A stretch of 41,624 nt of DNA from Candidatus Omnitrophota bacterium (GTDB lineage: Bacteria; Omnitrophota; Gorgyraeia; Zapsychrales; Zapsychraceae): assembly GCA_029567025.1 (NCBI GenBank), contig JAKQLT010000082.1, forward strand, positions 1 to 41,624. Reading direction: 5' to 3'. The translations under genes were made by a program, and so were the position numbers. Position 1 is the first letter of the stretch. Each line of letters begins with the position of its first letter. Positions 7,510-16,366 of the stretch are shown in pieces. Under the pieces are notes generated by a model. The model made no database searches, was not told the origin of the DNA, and saw nothing but the letters and a program-made list of their open reading frames with translations.

Positions 7510-8946
7510 ATGAGCGGAATTTTTGGTGTTGTATCAAAAAAGAATTGTGCCCACTATCTTTTTTATGGCGTAGATTATCATTCGCATTTGGGCACGGAAT
7601 ATGGCGGCATGGCTGTCTTAGGAAAAGATTTTAATCGTCAAATCCATAATATCAGTCAAAGTCAGTTTAAGTCAAAATTTTATGAAGATTATCATCAGAT
7701 GCAAGGAGATAAAGGCATTGGGGTTATCAGCGATTCTGATGAACAGCCGATTTATTTAAGTTCAAAATTTGGTCCTTTTTGTATTGTGACTTCTGGTTTA
7801 GTTGAGAATAAGGAAGAATTGCAAGAGTTTCTTTTTAAACAAGGACATTCCTTTAGTGAGTTTAGCCGTCATAAAGTTAATATTACGGAATTAGTCGGAA
7901 AATTGATTACGCAAGGACGTGATATTGTCGACGGAATTGAGAAAATGTTTGATAGGATCAAAGGATCTTGTTCTTTGTTGCTTTTAAATAAAGATGGCGT
8001 GTATGCGGCGCGTGATCGATTTGGCTATACGCCTTTAATCATTGGAAGAAAAGAAAACGATTGGGTTGTCTCGGCAGAAAGTAGCGCTTTGACTAATTTA
8101 GGATTCACAGCGGTTAAACATTTACAGCCTGGAGAAATCATTCTTTTAAATGAAAAGGGAATGGCAGAAAAAAAGAAGGGGTCTTTTGTCAGTCAGATTT
8201 GTTCGTTCTTATGGATTTATACAGGATTTCCAGCATCGAATTACGAAGGGATTAATGTGGAAGAGGTCCGTGAGCGTTGCGGCCGTGCTTTAGCCCGTCG
8301 GGATAAAAATATTGATGTGGATATTGTGGCTGGCGTTCCGGACTCTGGGACTTCGCATGCCATTGGGTATGCCATAGAGTCTCAAAAACCTTTTCGTCGA
8401 CCACTTGTAAAATATACGCCAGGATATGGTCGAAGCTATACGCCGCCTAATCAGGAAACGCGAGATTTGGTCGCGACGATGAAACTCATTCCGATTAAAG
8501 AAATTATCAAAGGAAATAAAATTGTTATTTGCGAAGATTCGATTGTTCGAGGAACACAATTAAAGAATTTTGCGGTTAAGAAACTTTGGAATGCGGGAGC
8601 TAAAGAGATTCATGCGCGGCCTGCGTGTCCGCCTTTAATGTTTCCCTGCCGATTTTGTTTGTCGACAAGAACAACAAAAGAATTAGCTTCGCATAAGGCT
8701 ATAAAAGCGATTGAAGGGAAAGAAATCAAAGATGTCTCTGAGTATTTAGATTCTAATTCGCCGAAGTATAAAAAAATGGTGCAATGGCTTGAAAAGGATT
8801 TAGAAGTTACAACGCTTCGTTATCAAACTCTTGAGGACATGATTGATGCCATAGGATTGCCTAAAGAAAAACTTTGCCTTTATTGTTGGACAGGCGAATT
8901 CCCTCAAAACGGCCAATCGAAGAATAAAAAAAATAATAAAAAATAA
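7510..8946 (+). CDS. PurF-like amidophosphoribosyltransferase homologue lacking the catalytic Cys
   Basis: 478 residues with the two-domain PurF layout: an N-terminal Ntn-hydrolase glutaminase fold (about 1-230), then a phosphoribosyltransferase domain with the PRPP loop VICEDSIVRGTQ (about 339-350). PurF starts Met-Cys and Cys becomes the nucleophile; here the second codon is AGC, Ser. The four cysteines expected to bind the 4Fe-4S cluster of B. subtilis-type PurF appear present: C231, C380, and C456/C459 in CLYC. The YHSHLGT signature (23-29) recalls a paralogous group of PurF homologues I have seen in other anaerobes. It therefore may not use glutamine, and a purine-synthesis role is uncertain. 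Shine-Dalgarno AAAAGGGA (7497-7504). It sits 47 bp after carB. Confidence 0.8.
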   Translation: MSGIFGVVSKKNCAHYLFYGVDYHSHLGTEYGGMAVLGKDFNRQIHNISQSQFKSKFYEDYHQMQGDKGIGVISDSDEQPIYLSSKFGPFCIVTSGLVENKEELQEFLFKQGHSFSEFSRHKVNITELVGKLITQGRDIVDGIEKMFDRIKGSCSLLLLNKDGVYAARDRFGYTPLIIGRKENDWVVSAESSALTNLGFTAVKHLQPGEIILLNEKGMAEKKKGSFVSQICSFLWIYTGFPASNYEGINVEEVRERCGRALARRDKNIDVDIVAGVPDSGTSHAIGYAIESQKPFRRPLVKYTPGYGRSYTPPNQETRDLVATMKLIPIKEIIKGNKIVICEDSIVRGTQLKNFAVKKLWNAGAKEIHARPACPPLMFPCRFCLSTRTTKELASHKAIKAIEGKEIKDVSEYLDSNSPKYKKMVQWLEKDLEVTTLRYQTLEDMIDAIGLPKEKLCLYCWTGEFPQNGQSKNKKNNKK

Positions 8947-9096
8947 TTATTTTTAAAAAAGAGAATTCCTAATCTTTAAGTTATTATATGACAAGGGGTT
9001 ATAATTATTTTATTTTTAGCCTATCGTCTTGTTTTTATAAAAATATATGTTATCTTTATTATTAAATTTTCCATAATAAATCTCTAATTATTATCT

Positions 9097-12000
9097 ATGA
9101 GGCAAAAAAGATTTCATTTCATCAATAAGTTTTTTTTAATTGTGATAGTATTCTGCTTTTTTGTAACAACTATCATCCCTCCGAGTTTTGCGCAAGCGAT
9201 TTATCTTCCTAATCCGGGAGTAATGATTCTTACGTCTGTGGGTTATAAACCAGCGATTGTAAAAGGCATAACGATTTATCCGGATAATCCACTGCAGTTT
9301 GATTTTATTATTGATTCTGGCGAAGAACATATAGAAGGAGCGCTTTTAAAATCTGAATCGAATAAAATGATCAAATATTTTTTGGCTTCATTAACAGTTC
9401 CAGAGAAAGAAATGTGGGTAAACCTTTCCCCGTACGAAAAAAATAGAATTATTCCGGAAAGTTTTGGCTTGACGGAAATGGGCCGCGATCTTCTTGCCCA
9501 AGATTATATTTTAAAACAATTAACAGCGTCTTTGATGTATCCAGAAGAAGAATTAGGAAAGAAATTCTGGGACAATATTTACGCGCGGGCTAAAAAAGAA
9601 TTTAATATGGCCGATATTCCCGTTGATGCTTTTAATAAAGTGTGGATTATTCCTGAAAAAGCAGTTGTGTATGAACATGGCAATAGCGCGTTTGTGGTTG
9701 ATGCGAAATTAAAAGTTATGTTGGAAGAAGATTACGTTGCTTCGCAAAAGATAAAAGACTATAGACCAGAGACCATAGACCAGGCTGACCAATTTCCGAC
9801 GGAAAAAAATCTTTTAGCCTCTGGGCCTTGGTCTTCAGTCTCAGATCTGATAAGGGCTGTTATTGTTCCTGAAATTGAAAAAGAAGTTAATGAAGGTAAA
9901 CATTTTGCGAATTTGCGTCAAATTTATAATTCTATGATTTTAGCCGCGTGGTTTAAGAAGAATTTGAAAGAATCGTTGCTTGGCAAAGTTTATGTTGATC
10001 AAAATAAAGTTAAAGGTATTGATTTGGCTGATAAGAATTCCAAATTAAAAATTTATGAACAATATTTACAGGCATTTCAAAAAGGTGTTTACAATTATAT
10101 TAAGGAAGAATACGATCCGTATCGCCAAGAAATCATTCCTAAAAAATATTTTTCCGGCGGAGTAACCACGCAAATGTTAACGGATCAAGTTTTAGAAGAA
10201 AAAAATGATTCGGCCATGTTAAGCGAGAAAGAAAAAAATGGTCTTGAGACTTCAGATTTAATGGTAACGGTTAGATTATTTGAAAATCAAAAAGATAAAG
10301 CTATAACTGTCCAGCACATTGATGACCCTAAAGTATTAGCTCCCGTTAGAGAATTAGCCAAGCAAATTCATAGTCAAATTATGAATCCAGCTTTTGATAT
10401 TATCGCGGCTGTGGAGCCAGAACAAATTATGGTTGGCTCTGAGAGAATTTTTAAAGATAAAATAGTAACAGCTGAGATGAAGAAATATCTTAATGAGCGT
10501 TTGAATGAGCTTGAAAGAGTGATGAATATTTTAAAATCCAGAAAAGATGATAATCGCTTAAGGAATGCTTTGGTGCATACTCTTTTAAAGCCGCATCAAT
10601 CGGGCAACGTCTTTTTTAATAAGGAAGCTCATATTTTAGACGCGATGAGGGCTTTGAGGATCCATATTGATTTATTAAAAGAAGGAACTGTTATTGAGTC
10701 GAAAAGAGGAACGCGAGAGCTTGATTCTTTTAAATCGGATTTAGAAGGTATTATGAACGGGCTTATTTTTTTAGAAAATATTTTTAAGCATAACAGCGAT
10801 TTAAAACTTTTAACAAGTAATGAATCTGTAGAATTTTTTGATATGGATATGCGTTTCGAAAGGGATTATGCGATGTTATCTCATGGGCAGATTATCAGCG
10901 ATGCGAACGTTTTAGCGCTGGTGAAAGAATTGGCTAAGAATATTTTAGATGGGATCAAACCGAAACAGAGAGCCATGTTAGAAATTCTTACCATGTTAGA
11001 GGAAAATATGATGATCGACGATAATCTTATAGAAAATCTTAATATTCTTAAGGATAATGCTGAAAAAATCGCGCAAAGTATACGATTATCAAGAGAAAAT
11101 GCTTTTGAAAATATTTTAGTTCGCACCTTAAATGGACATGATTTCAATATCGCCGCAGATATTCCTAACGCGGTTCATTCAATCGTATTAACGGTTGATA
11201 AATTGATCAAAAATAAAGGAGAGTTTACTTCTGAAGAAGAAACGGAATCTTTATGGTCTAATTATGAAAAAATAATGAAAGCCAAAGAGTTTTTGACAAA
11301 AATTGTTTCTCATGAAGACTTGCAATTAAGGGTTATTGTTTCGAACATTGCAGGAGTGGAAACAACATTTTTTGATATGCATATTCCTAAAATCATTGAG
11401 AATAGTCCAGAGACAAAAAGAGATCAACTAAATGCTATAGAGCAAAAATTTAATCCGCTTCATAGCACTATTTTAATGGTTGATGATGATGCGCAGGCTT
11501 TAGGGCTTTTAGGCGGTATAGTGCATGATCAAGGATATAATATCATTTTCGCTTTAGATGGGGTTGAAGCTTTAGAGAAGTTAAAAGAAAATAAGACGGT
11601 AGGATTGGTTATGACAGATATGTATATGCCTCGAATGACAGGAATAGAATTGATGGACGAAATGATGGCGGATGATAATTTTAATAAAATCCCTGTGGTA
11701 ATGTTGACAGGTGCAGCTACAGACCAAATACAAAATATCAGAAATAGAATAGGAGAGGATAATTATTCTTTACGAGAGGTTTTTGAAAAGCCATTTGATG
11801 TAAGTTTAGTTATTAAAACAATAGAAGACATTCTTCCTGTTGAAAAGCCCTCATCTGTAGAGACAAAAGGGCGAATAGTTAATGATATAAAAACGTTAAG
11901 CCCGTTGAGAAAAGCGGCTAAAGAAATTTATCAAACGATGAGTTTGGGGTTAGAAAAAATTAAGAATTCTGTGACGGTTCTTTCTAAAAATCAGGAATCT

Positions 12001-13158
12001 TTTTTAGAGGTTTCAAAAGAGGCGCAAGCGATTACTAAAACGCTTCGCGATATTTTAGCGTCTATTCAATCGCAAAAGTCTGAAGAAGATGTTGTGATTT
12101 CTTTAATGAACATGTTAACAAAACGTATGCCTCAAGAATTTGATGATGAATTAAATGCTAAAGATGTTGTTAATACTCTTTTTTCTATAATGATCGAGGG
12201 GGAATCGGTTTTTTCTCCCGAATATTTAGACGAGGCGACTTTGCAAGATGTGAAAAATTATATTTCTCATGCGCAACATGTGGTTAATTATTTAGAGCGT
12301 GTTTTGGCCTTTGTTAATAGGATAGCGCATGCCCAAGAAGTAGAAATTAAAGAATACAGTGTTCCCAATACAAAAATGGCTTTTTTTGTCTTAGATGTTT
12401 TATTAACAGCGCCTGCCCTTACGGAAATGCCTTTTCTGGAAGGCGAGGATTTAATTCCTTTAAAAGAGGTTGCAGGTTTTTTGAAAAAAACGATTGAGAA
12501 AAATTTAGATATTATAGAAAAAAACGAGGAGTTATTAAAAGAAGATTGGGACAAGTATTTAAAAGCTATTACCGCCGTTCTTGTCGCGATTAAAAATGAT
12601 GTTTCTAACGCTGTTTTTTTAAATGATAATGAGGCGGTTGCCGCTTTACATCCTATTTTGAATGGAAAATTATATCATTCGGGAGTTCAGGGCAAAGATG
12701 TTTTTGATATTCCTAACGAAATAGGGAAAGGGTTAGGATTAGCCGAAATAACAGAAAGTTCGTTTCTTCCTAAAGAGAATCTAGAAAGAAATAGAATGAT
12801 GTATCAAAGATTTCTTGTTATGGCTATAGAGCATATAGAAAATATCTTGGAGTTTTTAGATAAAATTGAACAAAGTTCTAAAATTTTGTTAGAGCCAGTA
12901 ACTGTCAGTGGCGAACGATATGTTTTATTTCAATTTGAGTCTTCTTCTGATTTAGCGATGAATGCTGGGCAAAATGATTCGGTGGGCGGTATTGATTTGG
13001 ATTCAGGATATATGGATCTTCAAATCAAACGTGATGAAAACGGTGTTGCCTTAACGCTTCCGTTTCAATCGTTAGATCATATGAAGATTGATGGATTTAT
13101 TCCGGCTATTATCAATATCAAACCGATTGAAAATATTCATCTTTTGTTAGGTTTTTAA
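9097..13158 (+). CDS. large exported protein with internal receiver domain
   Basis: 1353 residues. Residues 1-33 form a signal peptide (basic start, long hydrophobic core, then PSFAQA). A region to about residue 360 has no known domain but resembles, from memory, the N-terminus of many large Omnitrophota proteins. Four helical modules of about 165-185 residues follow, starting near 413, 605, 934 and 1119; each opens with a pattern like LAPVRELAKQI, which recalls a degenerate histidine-kinase dimerisation helix without the His. Between modules two and three sits a complete CheY-like receiver (about 788-915) with acidic D796-D798, phospho-acceptor D841, T871 and K898. The last 57 residues (1297-1353) form a tail starting GGIDLDSGYMDLQI. 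A receiver on an exported protein is odd. No Shine-Dalgarno is seen. Function unknown. Confidence 0.75.
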   Translation: MRQKRFHFINKFFLIVIVFCFFVTTIIPPSFAQAIYLPNPGVMILTSVGYKPAIVKGITIYPDNPLQFDFIIDSGEEHIEGALLKSESNKMIKYFLASLTVPEKEMWVNLSPYEKNRIIPESFGLTEMGRDLLAQDYILKQLTASLMYPEEELGKKFWDNIYARAKKEFNMADIPVDAFNKVWIIPEKAVVYEHGNSAFVVDAKLKVMLEEDYVASQKIKDYRPETIDQADQFPTEKNLLASGPWSSVSDLIRAVIVPEIEKEVNEGKHFANLRQIYNSMILAAWFKKNLKESLLGKVYVDQNKVKGIDLADKNSKLKIYEQYLQAFQKGVYNYIKEEYDPYRQEIIPKKYFSGGVTTQMLTDQVLEEKNDSAMLSEKEKNGLETSDLMVTVRLFENQKDKAITVQHIDDPKVLAPVRELAKQIHSQIMNPAFDIIAAVEPEQIMVGSERIFKDKIVTAEMKKYLNERLNELERVMNILKSRKDDNRLRNALVHTLLKPHQSGNVFFNKEAHILDAMRALRIHIDLLKEGTVIESKRGTRELDSFKSDLEGIMNGLIFLENIFKHNSDLKLLTSNESVEFFDMDMRFERDYAMLSHGQIISDANVLALVKELAKNILDGIKPKQRAMLEILTMLEENMMIDDNLIENLNILKDNAEKIAQSIRLSRENAFENILVRTLNGHDFNIAADIPNAVHSIVLTVDKLIKNKGEFTSEEETESLWSNYEKIMKAKEFLTKIVSHEDLQLRVIVSNIAGVETTFFDMHIPKIIENSPETKRDQLNAIEQKFNPLHSTILMVDDDAQALGLLGGIVHDQGYNIIFALDGVEALEKLKENKTVGLVMTDMYMPRMTGIELMDEMMADDNFNKIPVVMLTGAATDQIQNIRNRIGEDNYSLREVFEKPFDVSLVIKTIEDILPVEKPSSVETKGRIVNDIKTLSPLRKAAKEIYQTMSLGLEKIKNSVTVLSKNQESFLEVSKEAQAITKTLRDILASIQSQKSEEDVVISLMNMLTKRMPQEFDDELNAKDVVNTLFSIMIEGESVFSPEYLDEATLQDVKNYISHAQHVVNYLERVLAFVNRIAHAQEVEIKEYSVPNTKMAFFVLDVLLTAPALTEMPFLEGEDLIPLKEVAGFLKKTIEKNLDIIEKNEELLKEDWDKYLKAITAVLVAIKNDVSNAVFLNDNEAVAALHPILNGKLYHSGVQGKDVFDIPNEIGKGLGLAEITESSFLPKENLERNRMMYQRFLVMAIEHIENILEFLDKIEQSSKILLEPVTVSGERYVLFQFESSSDLAMNAGQNDSVGGIDLDSGYMDLQIKRDENGVALTLPFQSLDHMKIDGFIPAIINIKPIENIHLLLGF
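9757..9848. repeat. imperfect inverted repeat inserted within the coding frame
   Basis: The left arm starts AGACTATAGACC (9757-9768) and the right arm ends GGTCTTCAGTCT (9830-9841). The arms pair with two mismatches and continue imperfectly inward around a roughly 30-nt loop. The left arm itself contains a direct repeat (AGACCAGAGACCATAGACCAG). It adds about 30 codons (residues 221-251) without breaking the frame, and its base composition is unlike the AT-rich surroundings. It looks like a small palindromic element tolerated in frame, comparable to Rickettsia palindromic elements. Confidence 0.55.
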
Positions 13159-13289
13159 ATGCTGTTATAAACTTTCGATGCTTCTAATTGATAATTTCGA
13201 GAATAAAAATTCCTTCCTTTTCTTAAAGTTTGATGTTATCCTATAAAAAATTTTCTCTTTCCTAATAATGATAATTCTTTATTATTTAT

Positions 13290-14309
13290 ATGATTAATAT
13301 AGGTATTATTGGTTGTGGGTATTGGGGACCGAATTTACTTCGTAATTTTACGGGTCTATTGGATTGCAGTGTTAAAATAGTTATTGATATTGACTATGCG
13401 CGCAGAAATTATGTGAAAGAGAAATATCCCCAAATCGCCACAAGTTCTCAAGATAAAGATCTTTTTTCTGATGAAATTGATGCTGTTGTTATTGCAACGC
13501 CTGCCCAAACGCATTATTCTCTTGCCCGAGAAGCTTTGGAAAATAAAAAACATGTTTTAGTCGAGAAGCCTTTAGCGATGAGCGTTAAAGAGGCGCGAGA
13601 ATTAATTCATTTGGCGAAAAAAAATAAGCTAATCCTTATGGTGGGACATACTTTTGAATATAATAAAGCGGTTCAGGAATTAAAAAGACAAATAAAGAAA
13701 GATATCATTGGCACGCCGTATTATTTATACTCGCAACGTCTTAATTTTGGGATTGTCCGTCGTGATATTAACGCGTTATGGAATTTGGCGCCGCATGATA
13801 TTTCTATTTTTATTTATTTGTTAGAGGCCATGCCTATTTCGGTTTCTTCTTGTGGGTATGATTTTATCCAAAAAGGTATTGAAGATGTTGTTTTTATGTC
13901 TTTAGAATTTCCTGGTCATATTGCGGCGCATATTCATGTTAGTTGGCTTGATCCCAGCAAAGTAAGGAAAATGACCATTGTGGGAAGCAAGAAAATGATG
14001 ATTTATGATGATATGGCGAATGAGAAAATTAAAATATTTGACAAAGGAATTCGACGAGAAAATATCAAAGATTCTTTAGGAGCTTTTGATGATTTTAAAA
14101 AATACCAGCTTTTGCAGCACGCCGGAGATGTTACGATTCCTAAAATTAATTTTGAAGAACCTTTAAAAGAAGAATGCGCTCATTTTGTTGAATGTATTTT
14201 AAAAGATAAAAAACCTTTAACTGATGGAGAAAATGGTTTGCGTGTTGTTCAAGTTTTAGAAGCCGCGCAAAAGTCCTTAGAACAAGAAGGAAAGAATATA
14301 AAAATATGA
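13290..14309 (+). CDS. Gfo/Idh/MocA-family sugar oxidoreductase (WbpB-like)
   Basis: 339 residues. The NAD-binding Rossmann loop is GIIGCGYWGPN (5-15); EKPL near residue 92 carries the conserved catalytic-type Lys, and a central APHDISI motif belongs to this subfamily. Such enzymes oxidise the 3-hydroxyl of UDP-2-acetamido uronic acids, giving the 3-keto sugar for the transaminase. Here the transaminase gene overlaps it by 4 bp, which supports that role. A close paralogue lies at 30133-31146. No Shine-Dalgarno is visible; a TATTAT box ends 4 nt before the ATG, so the transcript may lack a leader. It heads a seven-gene operon. Exact substrate is inferred. Confidence 0.85.
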   Translation: MINIGIIGCGYWGPNLLRNFTGLLDCSVKIVIDIDYARRNYVKEKYPQIATSSQDKDLFSDEIDAVVIATPAQTHYSLAREALENKKHVLVEKPLAMSVKEARELIHLAKKNKLILMVGHTFEYNKAVQELKRQIKKDIIGTPYYLYSQRLNFGIVRRDINALWNLAPHDISIFIYLLEAMPISVSSCGYDFIQKGIEDVVFMSLEFPGHIAAHIHVSWLDPSKVRKMTIVGSKKMMIYDDMANEKIKIFDKGIRRENIKDSLGAFDDFKKYQLLQHAGDVTIPKINFEEPLKEECAHFVECILKDKKPLTDGENGLRVVQVLEAAQKSLEQEGKNIKI

Positions 14310-15400
14310 TTCCCTTTGTTGATTTAAAACGACAGTATCAAACGATTAAGCCTGAAATCGATAGGGCGATACAAAAATGCATTGATGAAACCGCGTTTAT
14401 TAGCGGAAAGTATGTTGAGAAATTAGAAAAGGATTTCGCATCATTAACAGGCGCAAAGTTCGGTGTTGCCGCAAGCTCTGGCACAAGCGCGCTTCATTTG
14501 GCCTTAATGGCGTTAAGTGTTGGCAAAGACGATGAAGTGATAGCTCCAGTTAATACCTTTGTCGCGACGACGGAAGCGATTGTGCATGCGGGCGCTAAAA
14601 TTAAATTAGTGGATATTGATGAAAAGACATATCATTTGGATATTCAAAAATTAAGGAAAGCTATTACTAAAAAAACAAAAGTAATTATTCCCGTTCATTT
14701 GTATGGCCAGCCGTGTCGCATAGATGAGGTTTTAAAAGTAGCTCGAGAATATCATTTGAAAGTGATTTTTGATGCGTGCCAGGCGCATTTTTCAGAATTT
14801 AAAGGTCAGCCGATTGGGAAATTTGGCGATTGTGTGTGTTATAGCTTTTATCCAGGTAAAAATTTAGGCACGTATGGCGACGGAGGATTAGTGACAACCA
14901 ATGATGCCGTTTTGGCAAAGTTTATGAAAATGACATCGGACCACGGCCGTACGGGAAAATACGAGCATCTGATCGACGGATATAATTATCGTTTATCGGA
15001 GATTTTTGCGGCTATTCTTAGCGTGAAATTAAAATATTTGTCGCAATGGACTCAAAGCCGACGAGAGAATGCAAGAATGTATAACGATTTGTTAAAAGAT
15101 TTAAAGGTTATAACGCCGTTTGAGTCGGATGATGTGATGCATGTTTATCATTTGTATGTCATCCGCGTAAAAAATCGTGATAAAGTTCGAAACGCCTTAG
15201 CTAAGGACGGCATATCGACGGGGATTCATTATCCTCTGCCGCTTCATTTGCAGAAAGTTTATAAACATTTAGGATACAAGAAAGGAGATTTTCCTGTAGC
15301 CGAAAAATGCGCCAAAGAGATTTTGTCGCTTCCGATGTTTGCGGAATTAACAGAAGAAGAAATAAGGCAAGTGGTCGCGACTCTTAAAAAAGTTTTATAA
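14306..15400 (+). CDS. DegT/DnrJ/EryC1-family sugar aminotransferase (WbpE-like)
   Basis: 364 residues, the usual length. It is PLP-dependent: the internal-aldimine lysine is K185 in FYPGKNLGTYGDGG, and ASSGTSALHLAL near residue 54 binds the cofactor phosphate. It would place an amino group from glutamate on the 3-keto nucleotide sugar made by the preceding enzyme. Its start codon overlaps the previous stop (ATGA), so translation is probably coupled. Assignment to the family is firm; assignment to the 3-amino step rests on the neighbours. Confidence 0.92.
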   Translation: MIPFVDLKRQYQTIKPEIDRAIQKCIDETAFISGKYVEKLEKDFASLTGAKFGVAASSGTSALHLALMALSVGKDDEVIAPVNTFVATTEAIVHAGAKIKLVDIDEKTYHLDIQKLRKAITKKTKVIIPVHLYGQPCRIDEVLKVAREYHLKVIFDACQAHFSEFKGQPIGKFGDCVCYSFYPGKNLGTYGDGGLVTTNDAVLAKFMKMTSDHGRTGKYEHLIDGYNYRLSEIFAAILSVKLKYLSQWTQSRRENARMYNDLLKDLKVITPFESDDVMHVYHLYVIRVKNRDKVRNALAKDGISTGIHYPLPLHLQKVYKHLGYKKGDFPVAEKCAKEILSLPMFAELTEEEIRQVVATLKKVL

Positions 15401-15411
15401 AGGACGATAAA

Positions 15412-16356
15412 ATGTATCGCAATAAAAAAATAGCTCTTGTTATTCCCGCCTATAATGAAGAAAAGCTTATTAAGCCTACTTTAGAAAATGTTCCTGATCT
15501 TATTGACAGGATTTATGTGGTTGATGACGGCAGTAAAGATCGGCTCGCTCAAATTGTCGAGCAGATCGCCTCAAGAAATGAGCGCATAAAACTTTTGCGT
15601 CATAAGAAAAATGAAGGCCCTGGCCAGGCGATTATTACAGGATATTTAGAGTCTTCAAAAGACAATTATGATATTACGGTTGTTATCGGCGGGGATTATC
15701 AGATGCCGCTTAATGAGGTTAACCGTTTTTTGGATCCGTTAATTGATGGGCAAGCGGATTACACAAAGGGAAATCGATTTTTTGTGTGGGAAAAAACACG
15801 CGTTAAAATGCCTAAAATTCGTATTTTAGGAAATATTATTATTACGGCCTTAACAAAAATAGCTTCTGGTTATTATAAAATTATGGATGTCGTTGACGGT
15901 TATACGGCTATCACGAAAGAAGCAATTGACCTTGTAGATTGGAGCCGTGCATGGAAACGTTATGGTTATCCTATGGATTTTCTCATTCGTTTAAATGCGT
16001 ATAGTTTACGGGTGAAAGATGTGCCACGCACGCCGATTTATCTTAAAGGCGAGCGCCAGTCGCAGATTAAAGGATTACGTTATGCCTTGCGTATTTCGCC
16101 GATGCTTGTGCGTGGATTTTTTTGGCGTATGGTTTTTAAATATATTTATCTTGATTTTCATCCGTTGGTTTTTTTCTTTTTCTTTGGGATGATCCTTTTC
16201 CCTCTGGGAGTAGGATATGGAATCCATTTATTTATCAAACAACTTTTTAATGTCAATGTCACCGGTGGGCAAGCGATTTTTTGCGCATTAAATATTATTA
16301 CCGGAGTGCAATTCCTTTTATTCGGCATGTGGTTCGATATGGAAGCCAGCAAATAA
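15412..16356 (+). CDS. membrane-anchored family 2 glycosyltransferase (DPM1-like)
   Basis: 314 residues. The N-terminal GT-A domain has the nucleotide-binding start ALVIPAYNEEK, VVDDGSKD (37-44) and a GGDYQMP motif in the DxD position. Two hydrophobic helices near the C-terminus (about 245-268 and 280-302) anchor it in the membrane, as in dolichol-/polyprenyl-phosphate mannosyltransferase relatives. It probably moves a sugar from a nucleotide to a lipid carrier or a growing glycan on the cytoplasmic face. Gap of 11 bp to the aminotransferase gene. Confidence 0.88.
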   Translation: MYRNKKIALVIPAYNEEKLIKPTLENVPDLIDRIYVVDDGSKDRLAQIVEQIASRNERIKLLRHKKNEGPGQAIITGYLESSKDNYDITVVIGGDYQMPLNEVNRFLDPLIDGQADYTKGNRFFVWEKTRVKMPKIRILGNIIITALTKIASGYYKIMDVVDGYTAITKEAIDLVDWSRAWKRYGYPMDFLIRLNAYSLRVKDVPRTPIYLKGERQSQIKGLRYALRISPMLVRGFFWRMVFKYIYLDFHPLVFFFFFGMILFPLGVGYGIHLFIKQLFNVNVTGGQAIFCALNIITGVQFLLFGMWFDMEASK

Positions 16357-16366
16357 TTTCTCAGTT

